Below, piece by piece: positions 34,418 through 45,956 of a stretch of 64,000 nt of DNA; within the stretch, counting starts at the first letter, position 1, and each line of letters begins with the position of its first letter. The notes under the pieces are model-generated. The model saw only the letters and a program-made list of their open reading frames with translations, was not told the origin of the DNA and ran no database searches. Where the stretch lies: contig CM056742.1 of assembly GCA_029851415.1 (NCBI GenBank), positions 158,415,121 through 158,479,120 of the forward strand, written 5' to 3'. The DNA comes from Eretmocerus hayati (Eukaryota > Arthropoda > Insecta > Hymenoptera > Aphelinidae). Both the position numbers and the translations under genes were made by a program.

Positions 34418-35310
34418 CAGGGCCCGGTCAGTGTGCTAACGTTTGTGGTGACCGGGCACTGACTGAATAGCCTGATTTGATCGCCAGATTGCTAGAACTG
34501 TGATTGTTTTTGTTGACTCAACAAAACTCGAGGGAAGCTACGTCAGGAATTTTTTGCGACGTTCTTGCAGATTGCTTTCCTTTCTCGAATGCGAGATTGC
34601 TAATAATTACCGTGAAATGAATCGTCAGAGTAATATCAATGTTTCGGAACGTGTAATCTCTCACTCACTTGTAGAGAAATTTTGAGGTTAGTAAACCTCA
34701 TTATTGCGGAATTTACGTCTCATAAGTCTTTTGGATCTAATCCTTGTGAACATGAGCGTCTCAAGATTCCTAGTATTGACATTGTTAGACAGTAATTGAT
34801 GTTTGTGAACTATCTTAGGAATCATAGAAATTATCCCATATTCTCGTCAAATTATCGACAATTCTATTTGGTTGCCCAACCTTTCTAATCGATAAGAGCC
34901 TCTCTACGAAGATATTTATTCCAAAGTTATATGATTATTTTCGTCTTGGGATGAACTTTCAGTCGTCCTCGATAAGATTTTATAACCTCAAAAATGGTTT
35001 ACAAGTGGGCGAGAGATTACATGTTTCCAAACATTTCCATTACTTATTGATGGTGGTTCTTATGAAGATTTTGCGACCCCGGAAAATCCACGATAAAAAA
35101 ACCACGGAAAAATTCTAGTGGGTGCACTCGAGTTTATTTGCTCGGTCAAAAGTATTAAAGTTTCATCAAAGCGACAACCAAGTCCAACCAAGTCAGGATG
35201 TGTAGTCAGTCCCTGTTCATCACAAGCGTCAGTACACTGGTCACTCCTTGAACAAACAGTCATACTTGTCAGTCCCTGATGAGTAAGATCAGTACACTGA
35301 CCGGGCCCTG
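34418..35310. mobile_element. 893-bp hAT-like non-autonomous element
   Basis: A perfect 17-bp terminal inverted repeat, CAGGGCCCGGTCAGTGT, occurs at 34,418-34,434 and inverted at 35,294-35,310. CAGGG starts are common in hAT elements, but the expected 8-bp target duplication is not visible (TGGCTAGC against GCATCACA). Subterminal CAGTCCCTG and CAGTACACTG repeats lie at the right. The Cys-containing minus-strand frame at 35,317-35,060 is built from these repeats and is not a peptide gene. Confidence 0.55.
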
Positions 35311-37982
35311 GCATCACACTGATTAAAATTCCTACTAGGGGAACAAAAGACTTTTCTCGTGGAGAACCCTAATTCCATCACGTAGAATCATGAAATATAT
35401 CAATAGAGGTGCAATGGCTCATGATTTTACAGGTAGCTCACCACCCAGTAGAATAACTATCTCTCCTCGAACTCAATAGCAACCCACCCTGGACTTCAAG
35501 TATTGAGATTCGATAGGCGATTCGTCGAAGAGGGGTACTTTTATGCGCTCTTGCTCACGCGCCATGGATTTCCATCTTACTCTCTCATCTCTCAGTGTAC
35601 CTTCTCCGCTTGCTCATTTACTCTTCGCTCCTCGTTCACCTCTTCCACCCCCCGACTCCCCACACCCCCTCACCATTCTCTCGATTAGGCTTTGCCGTCA
35701 TTAAAAGTTTATAAAGAAGCCTGGCTTCGAGCAACTCTCTCTCTCACTTTCTCTCTGTCAGGGCTCCAGTAGGTACACCAGTAGAGCAAGTTTTCTCATG
35801 TGCAATGCATAATGAGGCTACACGGAGCAGCGTACTTATAGAAACGTGCAAAGGGCCTACAAATGAGAATCGGACAAAATCTACTCCAAGTATTAAGCGT
35901 ACTCGTAACTGTTAGTAAACCTATATGTAATATCTGTATTTGACTACTCCTTTTTTTACCTTCGATAACAATGCTACCAACGACAAACTGCGCTTTTAAG
36001 GACTCAAGCCAGAAAATGATATAATGAGAATTAAATGTACTCAGAAGGTAATGGATATGAAACAGTCATAGAAATTAGCAAGGTTTAAACAAATTTTACT
36101 TGCGAGGATTATTTGACGAACGTTTGCACTCCATTTTTATCATTCAGGATTAATTTGGGAGCACTGCATATTCAGTGGTACTTCAACCTTTCGATTTTTG
36201 ATAAGAGTACTTGCGAGACTGAGCGACTGGTGAACTTTTGGGGGAATTCAAGTACTGTTGAAACAATCATAATTAGACTGTTTGACTGCATTGGCAGTTG
36301 AATACCATTAACAAATTTTGTGACAAGTGCCATGATGGTTCGATTATTTGCTCGATTATTTGACGTTTGAAGTAGGTATTGAAGTCTTGTTGAATGTAAT
36401 CTGAGGAATTCTGTGACCATTGATACTCACCGTGTTCATTTTTAGCGGGAGGCAGCTTCCCGCTCTTTGCAGGATGGCTCTGAAACAATCAAGGAGAAGG
36501 ATCGTCAGTTATTCTGTTTTCTTCCTGCGATATCTGATTAATTATCAAGATTTAGGATTGTGAGTACGGCACTAGTACCATATATACCTTCACAGCTTAT
36601 CTAACTAGCTCAAAGATTGATAACTAATTCACTATCCTCGTGGATACGAACTTTGGCAACAGGTTAGAAGAATCCCTTTCCTAAAAACTAGAATTAGTGA
36701 TGTCATAAAAGCTGTACTCATAAGTTGCATGATCACTCAAACCAATTTTCATTCCGACGGCCAACTCGTAATTTGCATCAGAATCACCATCAATGAAAGT
36801 GAATCCGTCAAATCATTCCAATCCTATTCCATCTGTCGGGAGATATATTCTGAGGGATATTCCTCCACAACTTGTTTCCTAATTTTCGGTCCAATTTTCT
36901 ACACAAGTTATTGAAGGCCATGTCTGATACTGGCATTGTCGACATTCGAGATTATTCGATAAATATTCAAGAAATCGCGGTTACTAAAGTCATCGCCGAC
37001 CCCTTGTAAAGGCTAAAATCGGCAATGGCTTCAATACTTGTGATACCTCGGTAATTCATTGATAATTTTTGAAATTCGACAATGTCGGTGAGTATGTGAT
37101 AAGGATAGGACTACGACATGTCCTTGATGAATTTTGACTGGTTGAATATTGAAAGTCAATTTTGATATCGTTGATGTGATATTGGAGCTTGCTAACCATA
37201 GAACCAATATCTCATGAAAATGTAGAAAAATATTAGTTGTGCTATATTTACCTAACACGTCCATCTCAAGATCGAATGACACGGTGCATACATAGTAGGA
37301 AAATTCGATCGAAGGTCGAGTAAGCTCCAACCGCAAGAATGGTACTCCCAGAGAGCCAGTGGTGAAAACAATAATCCTACTTTAGTCCCTTCAACCCTTT
37401 TCCCGTGGTTACACTCATCACGGCTAACGCACTCGGGCTTCCTCGATCACATGCACACACATGTGTTATATACATTTTGGCCTCACTTACTCACATATAT
37501 CTATAATATCGTTTTGTGCTTCGGGCGGACGCTCGTAACGACTTAGGCCAGTCGAACGCTCGTAATCTAATGAACGGGTCCAACCCCCAATATTTCCCTT
37601 TTCCTCGAGGCTCTCATAAATCCATTTCCCGCTACGTGCATCTATGTATGTGTGTGCTCAACGCTTGGCCTTACACACGCCATTTCATTGCCGACTGTTA
37701 TTCGCTTCTGTTTTGTTGGTTTATAGATATCCGGAATCATGCTTTGACGAGTTATGATGAGGTTCTGGTATAATTGTTAATGTAGACACTGCTCACATCA
37801 TCACATCAGTTTTTCTGTGTATTAATGGTGGATATCAAACATTTTGTGCTATCTTTACTCTGTCACGGGTGAGAAAGTTGTATGTTTATCTTGATATCTC
37901 GTGGAAATTGGATCAGAATCTTATCGTTTTTGGGGTGTTATTTGTATAAGAAATAGAGACTCTTAGAAATGTATGATGTAGA
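35311..37982. other. No gene recognised
   Basis: Pyrimidine-rich sequence lies at about 35,570-35,690 and CT microsatellite-like sequence near 35,735-35,760. The rest is AT-rich, with no transposon ends or domains noticed. Confidence 0.35.
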
Positions 37983-38141
37983 CTTGGGAACAAGGTGAAC
38001 TGCAATGAGATGACGGTCAGGGACCGTTCGAGATCTGCCGTCTCCCTCGCACTCATGGGATAACCTATCAGGTGCGAGTGAGATGGGAGATCTCGAATGG
38101 CCGCTGACCGTCATCCCATTGCAATTCACCTTGTTCCCCAG
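37983..38141. repeat. 159-bp foldback hairpin
   Basis: TTGGGAACAAGGTGAACTGC pairs with GCAATTCACCTTGTTCCCCA at the other end. ATGACGGTCAG, TCGAGATCT and CTCGCAC pair inward in register, leaving a loop of about 17 nt (TGGGATAACCTATCAGG). The stem is about 70 bp with few mismatches. No terminal duplication is obvious. A transcript would be a strong small-RNA precursor candidate, but there is no evidence of expression. Confidence 0.7.
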
Positions 38142-38417
38142 TGTACACAAGCTTCGGATCATGCTGAAGATGACTGGATGGAATTGTTGTTAGGTTCCTT
38201 GTCATTTGTTCATAATCGAACTTTTACCATATCCGGGACTGCTGAATGTTGTTGGGAATTTGAAAACTGTCATGATTCCACTTTCTCAAACTGAACAATC
38301 CATCAGATGGTTGGTCTCAAACTTTATGATATCTATTGAATTCATGTTGCAAATTTGTTCGGTAAATAGCAACACTCCGGGATGATAAGAAAAAAAAATC
38401 AGAGATATATCTCAGTA

Positions 38418-39317
38418 CAGGCGGGCCTCCGTATTCGCGGTTGATGCGCACATCAGAGCTGCCGCGAATATAGAGACCTTGAGCTTATGGGAATTTGGAA
38501 GTTGCGTACACGAGTGGATCGAAAAGTGCCCGAAACCGTATGAGACTATTGAGAAGATATGTAATCTTTTCAAAGGTTCTCACAAAGAGCAATATTTCTG
38601 CATCAAAAATCAAGATAGTATGAAAGGTGGTCCAAATATTCTCTAAATTCCTTGTAAAACTGAACAGGGATGTCATCACATCCGCATCACGGATTTGGCC
38701 GAAACTCTCGGAATAGTCTTTTTTTAGCACCCAAAGATGATATCCTCCGAAAGTATGGACTCCAACGCTGAAGCGTTGCCAAGCTACAACTTCAGACACC
38801 AGAATTGTCCATATTGGCCCATGTTAGAATTTCCATATCATACGGGTGTACCTGCAATGTTAATATCTGGAGATGTAGCTCAAAAACGCTTGGGCGTTGG
38901 GGTTTATAATTTTGGATATCATCTTTGGGTGCTGAAAGAAGACCATCTTCAGAGTTCCAGCCAAATCCGTGATCCGGATGTGATGACCTCACCTGGTGAG
39001 TATAATAGGATCAATCTAGAGTTTGACTGAAATATTCTGTGACCTCTGCCTGGCGACCTCAACAGGTGTAATCACTGGCTATTTCATCATACGAGATCAT
39101 GGCAACTTCAATTTTGGTAGAACAATTATTAAAAACAATAACAATGGTTATGGTCTAAACATGCGCTCAATCTAATGCTTGGAGTTGTTTCGAAATGCCC
39201 CATCTTGAACCGCGATACCATCGGAAAATATTGTTCCAAGATCTGAGCTATTCCAAAAATCCTGAACCGAACCGCAATTACGGGGTTTAGAACCCCACGA
39301 ATACGGTGGGTTGCTCG
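38418..39317. mobile_element. 900-bp TA-flanked pogo/mariner-like non-autonomous element
   Basis: The left end CAGGCGGGCCTCCGTATTCG and the inverted right end (CGAGCAACCCACCGTATTCG) share CCGTATTCGYGG and are flanked by TA (38,416-38,417 and 39,318-39,319). There is no transposase. The middle (38,663-39,000) is a foldback of family A, so this is a nested or composite element. Confidence 0.6.
38663..39000. mobile_element. Foldback element family A, copy 3 (~338 bp)
   Basis: The arms are CAGGGATGTCATCACATCCG and its inverted partner CGGATGTGATGACCTCACCTGG, with inward pairing over TCACGGATTTGGC, AGCACCCAAAGATGATATCC and AACGC around a loop containing TATTGGCCCATGTT. The frames at 38,485-38,799 (minus) and 38,737-39,030 (plus) read near-mirror peptides (YHLWVLK, QIRD.DVMTS) only because the arms are inverted copies. 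Arm sequence matches copies 1 and 2 weakly, but length and plan are the same. Confidence 0.7.
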
Positions 39318-39319
39318 TA

Positions 39320-42300
39320 CAGAATTATAGATTCCCTTACTTCAATGAAAATACGATTTGTATGCCCACATCATAACTCTTCGTTGCAGAATCAGTTAAG
39401 ACTGCAGTTAGAAATAGACCGAGGATTTTCCAACACATTTCAACCCTATCAGACCCATCGAATAATTTTATTATCCTCGTCTCATCGTTTTTGATTCTAA
39501 TAGATAGATGGTCACAATGCGTGTACAAGAAAGGAAAGAATCGTGTACAAGAATTAAACTTGATCAAATCGCTGTTCATTTCTGTTCCGAATGACAATTT
39601 CAGAATATGGCAGAATCATATCTTGATGATTCTATAAGGATAAAGAGAACATAAAGGTGTAGATTTGGAATATCCAACGCCATTAAGATTCGACAAAGGT
39701 GCTATCTTAAAGCTTCCAAACTCAGAGTTACAAAATACGAATAATCCCGAAATCTGAGACAACAGAGTTGTTTGGACCAATTCATGCAATACACTCCTCA
39801 AATCGAAATACTTGAACTATCAGAAATTAAAGAATTCGACACGGAAATCCTTAGCAATCTACTCACACGCTTCACAAATTAAATTCGTCAAAATCAAGTT
39901 GAAAAGTTGATAGTGGATGATATTTCTCTGGATCTGGACCGATTTGAATCTCTCACGGATATCCCCGCCAATACTCTTTAGTGTCAATTCACGGTGGCAA
40001 TCTTTCTAAGTACTGTTACGGATATACGATGGGATTAACAAAAATTTGACTATTTTCCGTTGAAGAACTATTTCCGCCATCAAAAACAGTTCACATCCAT
40101 TTTAAAAACGCCCAGGAGGCAAAACTATGTATGTATCCTATCTTGCGGTCATCAATACACATCCGGCTGCGACAATGACACGTTTTCATTGTGATAGCGT
40201 CAGTTGACACGGAAGCGTTTTCCAGCCTTCACTCTAAACAAAACTTGGATACACCCATAGAAAACGAAGCAAAAGAGTTGGAAATCGTGCAAAGTCAGGA
40301 GAAAAAGCTCTCATGACGTTCCACTATGTGTCTCGCGTCAAAAAGAGTCGCGTCAAACGTTTATATAAGTCGCTCTCTCTCTCTCTCGTAAAGAAAAGCA
40401 TCCAAAAATGCTCGAAGCAGATTATACATGGGTACAATCCACGACAACAACAAGGAATCGTCAAAAATTCCAGAGAAAAACCAGCCTTCGCATCTCTGAA
40501 AATAGGATTGAACAAAAAGAGACTGGGACGACGACGACAACGCTATACGACCGATGTCGACGTAGATGACGAGAAACGAAAGGGGCACATTCGCGCTCGT
40601 CTTGCACTCGCACGTCCGTTTCGCAAAGTTGAGAATAATGTTTCGGACACGCGGACCACTCTCTTTCTCTCTCTCTTCCTCTCTATCTATCTATCTTTCT
40701 CTTTCTCGCCGACGGGGATCTCTGGTTAACCTTAGCAGAAACCGGCAGCAATAGCAGCAGCTCGCGTTGGCGTGTCCGCCACAGATTCAGACTCCTAATT
40801 AAGACGAGGGTGAGAGAGTAAGAGAGAAAGAGAGAGAGAGGGGGGGGTTTCAGGAGTTTTGTCGGGCTCTCGGGGTTCTGGTGATGGTAGTGGTGCAGGC
40901 AGGCGCGGGTGGCACTGGCATATATAGAATACGGGTAATACCAAAAGGGGATGAGTATACGGGTTTCCTGAAGACCGACTTGCCCGAGGGGCTATATACT
41001 GTTAAGGCAAACGGGGTAAGGAATATTGATCACGAGAAAGCGGTAAGAGAATGAGAGAGAGAAAGAGACATGGGGTAGATGGTGGTGGTTATGGGGGTGG
41101 GCACTGGACGATTCTGGAAGCTGAGATATAGGGGACCTTAGATTCGCGGACCGAAAGGATCTGTGATGACGATGAAGCTGAGCGCCAGATGCGTTAAGGC
41201 ATTCGGATGGAAAAGTGTGGATTGTGAGGAATTATGCGGAATCAATGACGTAGGGTTGAACTTTTTGTGGTGGTTTTTTAAGGCAGACTTCCATTTGAGG
41301 TAACGTGAAAATTGCTGAACCCAGCTGAAACGTTTGAAATTCTATTGATCTGAGGCTCTTGAGGTATTTTTTGAAAAGTTTATGTGGTCTTCATTTGGTC
41401 AATTCTTGGTTCGAATAATTTATGATGAATATCATCTTCTGACTGATGAATATCATATCTAACTGGTGCAAAGATCTGGATGTCAGCAAAATTTCAATCA
41501 AATGTCAAAAGTTGTTCAGGAAGTTTTCAGGATTTCTTCTAGAGCTTGACGAATGATCATGAAGAAGAGAATACATTGATTTCTATGAAGTTTTGAGATG
41601 AAACTCACAAACATTTCAAGCGCCTTCTACATCCAAATGATTGGCATCTTATGTGCGGCGCCCAAAGGTTGATTCATCGCGAATCGACCGAAACGCATCT
41701 ATTTCCGACGAACCTGGATTTTGAAACTCCCATGAAAACCGTTTACGATTACTTTACCGAGGTTCGCCAAAGTTTGCTAGACCACCAACAATGTTCCTAA
41801 TCTTTTTCAATCCGACTTATAAAAACTGTCCAGGATCTAAGATTTTCAACTCAAGGAAAATCCTTTCAATCAATTGAGAGCTTCCCTGAATTTTATGAAC
41901 TCAGTCATTGTTACGGTTATACGACCAGAGCTAACGAGTCACATCCAGTCCCAACCCTTTCTTGCTTGCTTGTTGTGAGACTTTTCTGGACCAGTGGAGA
42001 TTATAACCCATAAGAACGGCACTAGAAATCAAACCTGTCAATCTTACGGTTCTCCATGTAATGTATCATCCTGTGTGATGTATGGATATTCTTGATAGAA
42101 AGTAGTCTTGGTCTCCTGCTCCAAGATCATCGATGAAGGTTACTCATTCTATATAACTGTAAATAATTATTCCGAGCTGATTGAGTCCAAAAATACTACA
42201 CTGATTCTCAACAAGTATCAAAACTCACTCAGAGGAAAAATTACATCTATCAATTTTCTCAGTGTCTCCTTCATTCATTACAGCCATCAAAAATCCTTTT

Positions 42301-42847
42301 GGATAGGTATGCCTGAGATGAATCAATTAAGTGATAATCAAATATTGAGATGCGGGATTCTCAAATAAACGCCTTATTCCTGCAAAAATTGGAATCTTCT
42401 GACAGACAAGTACTATCTTACATGGAACATATTGAATAGAACATACCATGATATAATTGCGAGGTAAGATCTGCAGTCTCGTCTGTTTGGATCAAAACCA
42501 GAAGTCCTAAAAGCTCAAACAGCTCGCCAGATATGCATCCCATTCTCATGACCCTGACCGTCTACTTCCAGTTCTGCTTGCGCGATATCGGTGCAGTGAA
42601 GCAAACCAAATTTCGTTATGGCTTGCTAAATAACCAAGGCGACCGATACCACAGAACGAGCCTACATCGACAACGTCCTTGAGTGGTCACAGCAACGCCC
42701 GATCGGTATACATTATATACATTCTAACGTATAGAGACCAAGAAGCATATTGAAACCCGTAACGTCACTGCCCCTGGCGGAAGCGAACAGTAGTGCTACA
42801 CCATCGTCGTCGTGGTCCTACCACAAGTGCGTTTGTCACATGTACTT

Positions 42848-42882
<35 letters not shown>

Positions 42883-45623
42883 GTATGTATGTATGTGGGG
42901 GGAAAGTGTGCATAGAACGTGGTAAATAATCGATTGGCAACGTTTTCCATACGAAAGCAAACCTATTGGACGAAGGAGTGACAGGGCAATCTTGCTCGAC
43001 CAACTCGACATTGTGTAGGATCTCCGTATCTTTTGTATGTATCACGTGTGGTTTCTGGAATGATAGGATGTGAGGGAAGAGAGTATAGGAGTTCACGCGT
43101 AGGGTATGCTAAAGAGAATTTTGCTAACGCAGAGTTAATGAGATCACCTAGTATGAATAATTAATAAAGTTGTGGAGGGGTAACGATGAAGATTGGAAAA
43201 TTTTTGGCTTGTTCACGATCCTGGAACTTATTGAACCAACTGGTCAGTTTGAGTGGTTGCTAATACTTTTCAGATGAGCGAACCTTTGAGATGAATTTTC
43301 GTGAGATTCTCGGAAATTTTTGATGAAGGTTATGTGTGATTTTGATGGCTCGTTGATAATTTCGAGGATATTCATAAATTCCGTGGCATTTTTGGTTAGT
43401 GGGGAGAGTACTAAATTCTAGCAAATTGTGCTCTTTCATTAAATTTTAATTTGATCCCGATCGTAGGAGTTTGAGATTAACAATTGAGTAATTTATTCGT
43501 TTCAGAACTGAAGCAGTTTTCCGTTGATCGAAGATGATTGAAATAAGTGGATTCTTTCGAGGAATTCTGAGTTCACGCCGTGGCAAAAGATGACAAAGTA
43601 TGGGAAATCTGTGCAAGCAACATGTTGATGACATCCAATCGAATCCAAACCGACCCTCAGAATCTGGGATATCGACTGAATCCAATATAACCATTCATTT
43701 CGTAAGCAGTATTATGGGGTGATATGATAGCATGTTGTTGAAATAGAGTCAAATCTTCAAAAAAAAACCCGACGGGTGGTTTTTAATCGGATTCAGTTTT
43801 GTTAGTCATGAACTGTGTCTATACGTTTTTATTGACCAAATATTTAGTTCCATCCTCAAAGCGATTCGTCTAAACGAACAAGGTAGCTGATGGAGATCAA
43901 AGTGCTTACTTATGACTCCATAGCTGAGAAAGTTGCTGCAGAATTTTCTGGAAGGAAGAGGAGGTGGTGGGGATAACTGGCGCAAAATATAGGTATAACC
44001 ACTCAAACTAGTGTCGAATATTTGTCCACTAATTAGGAGCTAACGTCAAAGCTCAACTTTCAGAAGTATGAACTTTCTTGCGTTTGCGCTACGTCAGCTG
44101 TACCCATCAGTAAGTATTTCTCCTTAGCTCATTAGCTCTGTCATGAAATTATGATCCCAGTCATTGTATCAACATCTGACTTATAAAATTTCCGCAAAAA
44201 TTCAAGGAAAAAAATCTTCATCATTACTCTTCTGGGGTATGTTTGGTTTTCTACATTTCACGGTTTCGTTGGCATTGCAGATAGTGAAAGAACATATTGG
44301 TCGAATCAGGTCAACTCGATCGAAGGTTGATACAACAATGAAAAATAGTTTCAAGTACTTGCAACACACGTTATTAATTCACATGAAAAGTAAATATTTT
44401 TCACTGTTTAGGTTTCCTACTATTGAACTCAATGACAGAAGTTCCTACCATAACTCAAAATATGCCAGTCTAAAGTAAAGTATCGAGGTTAGATCCATCA
44501 TCATTAATATGAGACATTGCTAGTCCATGATTCAATTATCTTGGGTGAGATTGTCAAATAGCATTGGATTTGAAGCCATTTAGGATCACATCAACAAAGC
44601 AATGCGTTATCGTGTGGCATTCGAAGTTAGGAAATCACTCAATTTTATCGCTTAGAAAGAGTCCACGTTCTACCTCAATCACAATCGGGCAAGATTCCTT
44701 TAACGGGCCATTGATGCGATTATAGCAACAGATAGACATTCTTTTCGTCGGCGAGGTGGTAACGCGAGAACGAAGTCGCTTCCTTGAACGAAAGTGAGCG
44801 GAAGATTGCGCATCAGACTCAACGGCAACCCTTTATACAGGCTATTGAGAGCCAATAAAGCCCGGTTTCAAGTTTCCTCGATGAGGAGTAGCCGTGCTGA
44901 GGTGTAACACTGAGTCAACTCCCTCTTGATACTTCGCAATGAGTATTCTCCAAGGTTGTTTATATACAGCTATATGTTTTTAGAAGTCGGAATGTTTCAT
45001 CGTCTTGCGGACATATCTTTGCACAGATTGTTATGATCCTTGGAGGTAAAAAATTTAATGGATCGATATTCTTGATTTCGATTGCCTCCTTATGGTCTTT
45101 GATTGATTACTCTGTGCGTTCATTGTCATAGAATCGATAAATTTGCCATCCTTCCCTGACTCTTACCTGCTACAGAAATTTTTTGGTGATAAAGTGTCAG
45201 CTATCAAAATAATTATGAGTTTCAGCGATAGATTTGGCTTAAATTCTTTGAGCTAACGGGTTGGCAATGATCCGGCCATGGAATATTGTTAATGATTCAG
45301 TTCGAGATTGTGGGAAGTTTTAAAGTAAGATTCATCACGAATTCCTCGAGGTCAGTCGATTCGCACTTTTTATTCTTCCAAGCAGGTGACCCTGACTCTT
45401 GCTCATCAAGTTTTTCTCGCACCGTTACATTCTATTATCATAGAGATGTGGAATATTTCTTCATATTTCTGTGAATGCATGAGAAAACAATTGTCAAACC
45501 AGAGGGAAACGATTTTTGTTGACAAAGAGTAATTCAAAAAGATCTGGTTGAGATAAATTTTCAAAGATATATTGGGGGAAGAGGAAATGAGATTCTAGAT
45601 TATTTGGCTGAGCAAAATCACTA
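39320..45623. other. No gene recognised; microsatellites
   Basis: CT-rich tracts lie at 40,373-40,388 and 40,660-40,710, GA-rich tracts at about 40,810-40,850 and 41,050-41,070, and an (AT)n tract at 42,849-42,878 followed by GTATGTATGT. The GC content is higher from 40,860 to 41,150. No domain, splice-supported exon or transposon end was recognised. Confidence 0.35.
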
Positions 45624-45956
45624 ACAAGGGGAGGTCCAACCTTGTGGAACACGAATCTTTATGGAACTCTGGGAATCATCTTGTTTTGGTGAGAAATGAA
45701 GGTATCTCCAAGGGTTTGATCCCATAGGCCTCCTATCCCGAGATACAGCTATGGAGGTTAGCCTTGTTAGTATATCTATATATACGACTTTTCAACATGG
45801 GCCTATATTGGCAATGCTAATCTCCATAGCTGTATCTCGGGATAGGAGGCCCATGGGATCAAACCCTTGGAGATACCTTCATTTCTCACCAAAACAAGAT
45901 TATTCCCAGAGTTCCATAAGGATCCGTGTTCCACAAGGTTGGACCTTCCCTTGTAA
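45624..45956. mobile_element. Foldback element family A, copy 2 (333 bp)
   Basis: The ends ACAAGGGGAGGTCCAACCTT and AAGGTTGGACCTTCCCTTGT are inverted copies. The arms continue through GTATCTCCAAGGGTTTGATCCC and TATCCCGAGATACAGCTATGGA to a loop with TAGTATATCTATATATACGA and CATGGGCCTATATTGGCAATG, almost the same loop as copy 1. Arm interiors differ clearly from copy 1 although each arm matches its own partner. The 93-codon frame at 45,751-46,032 is an artefact. Confidence 0.85.

Noticed and set aside
35060..35317. Cysteine-containing minus-strand frame that resembles a small secreted peptide
   Set aside because: The cysteines fall on repeated CAGTCCCTG and CAGTACACTG transposon subterminal motifs; there is no signal peptide or disulphide-fold spacing.
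38485..39030. Two frames on opposite strands with matching peptides (YHLWVLK, QIRD.DVMTS)
   Set aside because: The match follows from the inverted arms of a foldback element, not from gene duplication.
40313..41240. 138-codon frame and GC-rich stretch next to CT/GA tracts
   Set aside because: The frame ends in CT-repeat-encoded Leu/Ser/Phe runs and has no recognised domain; I could not define exon borders.
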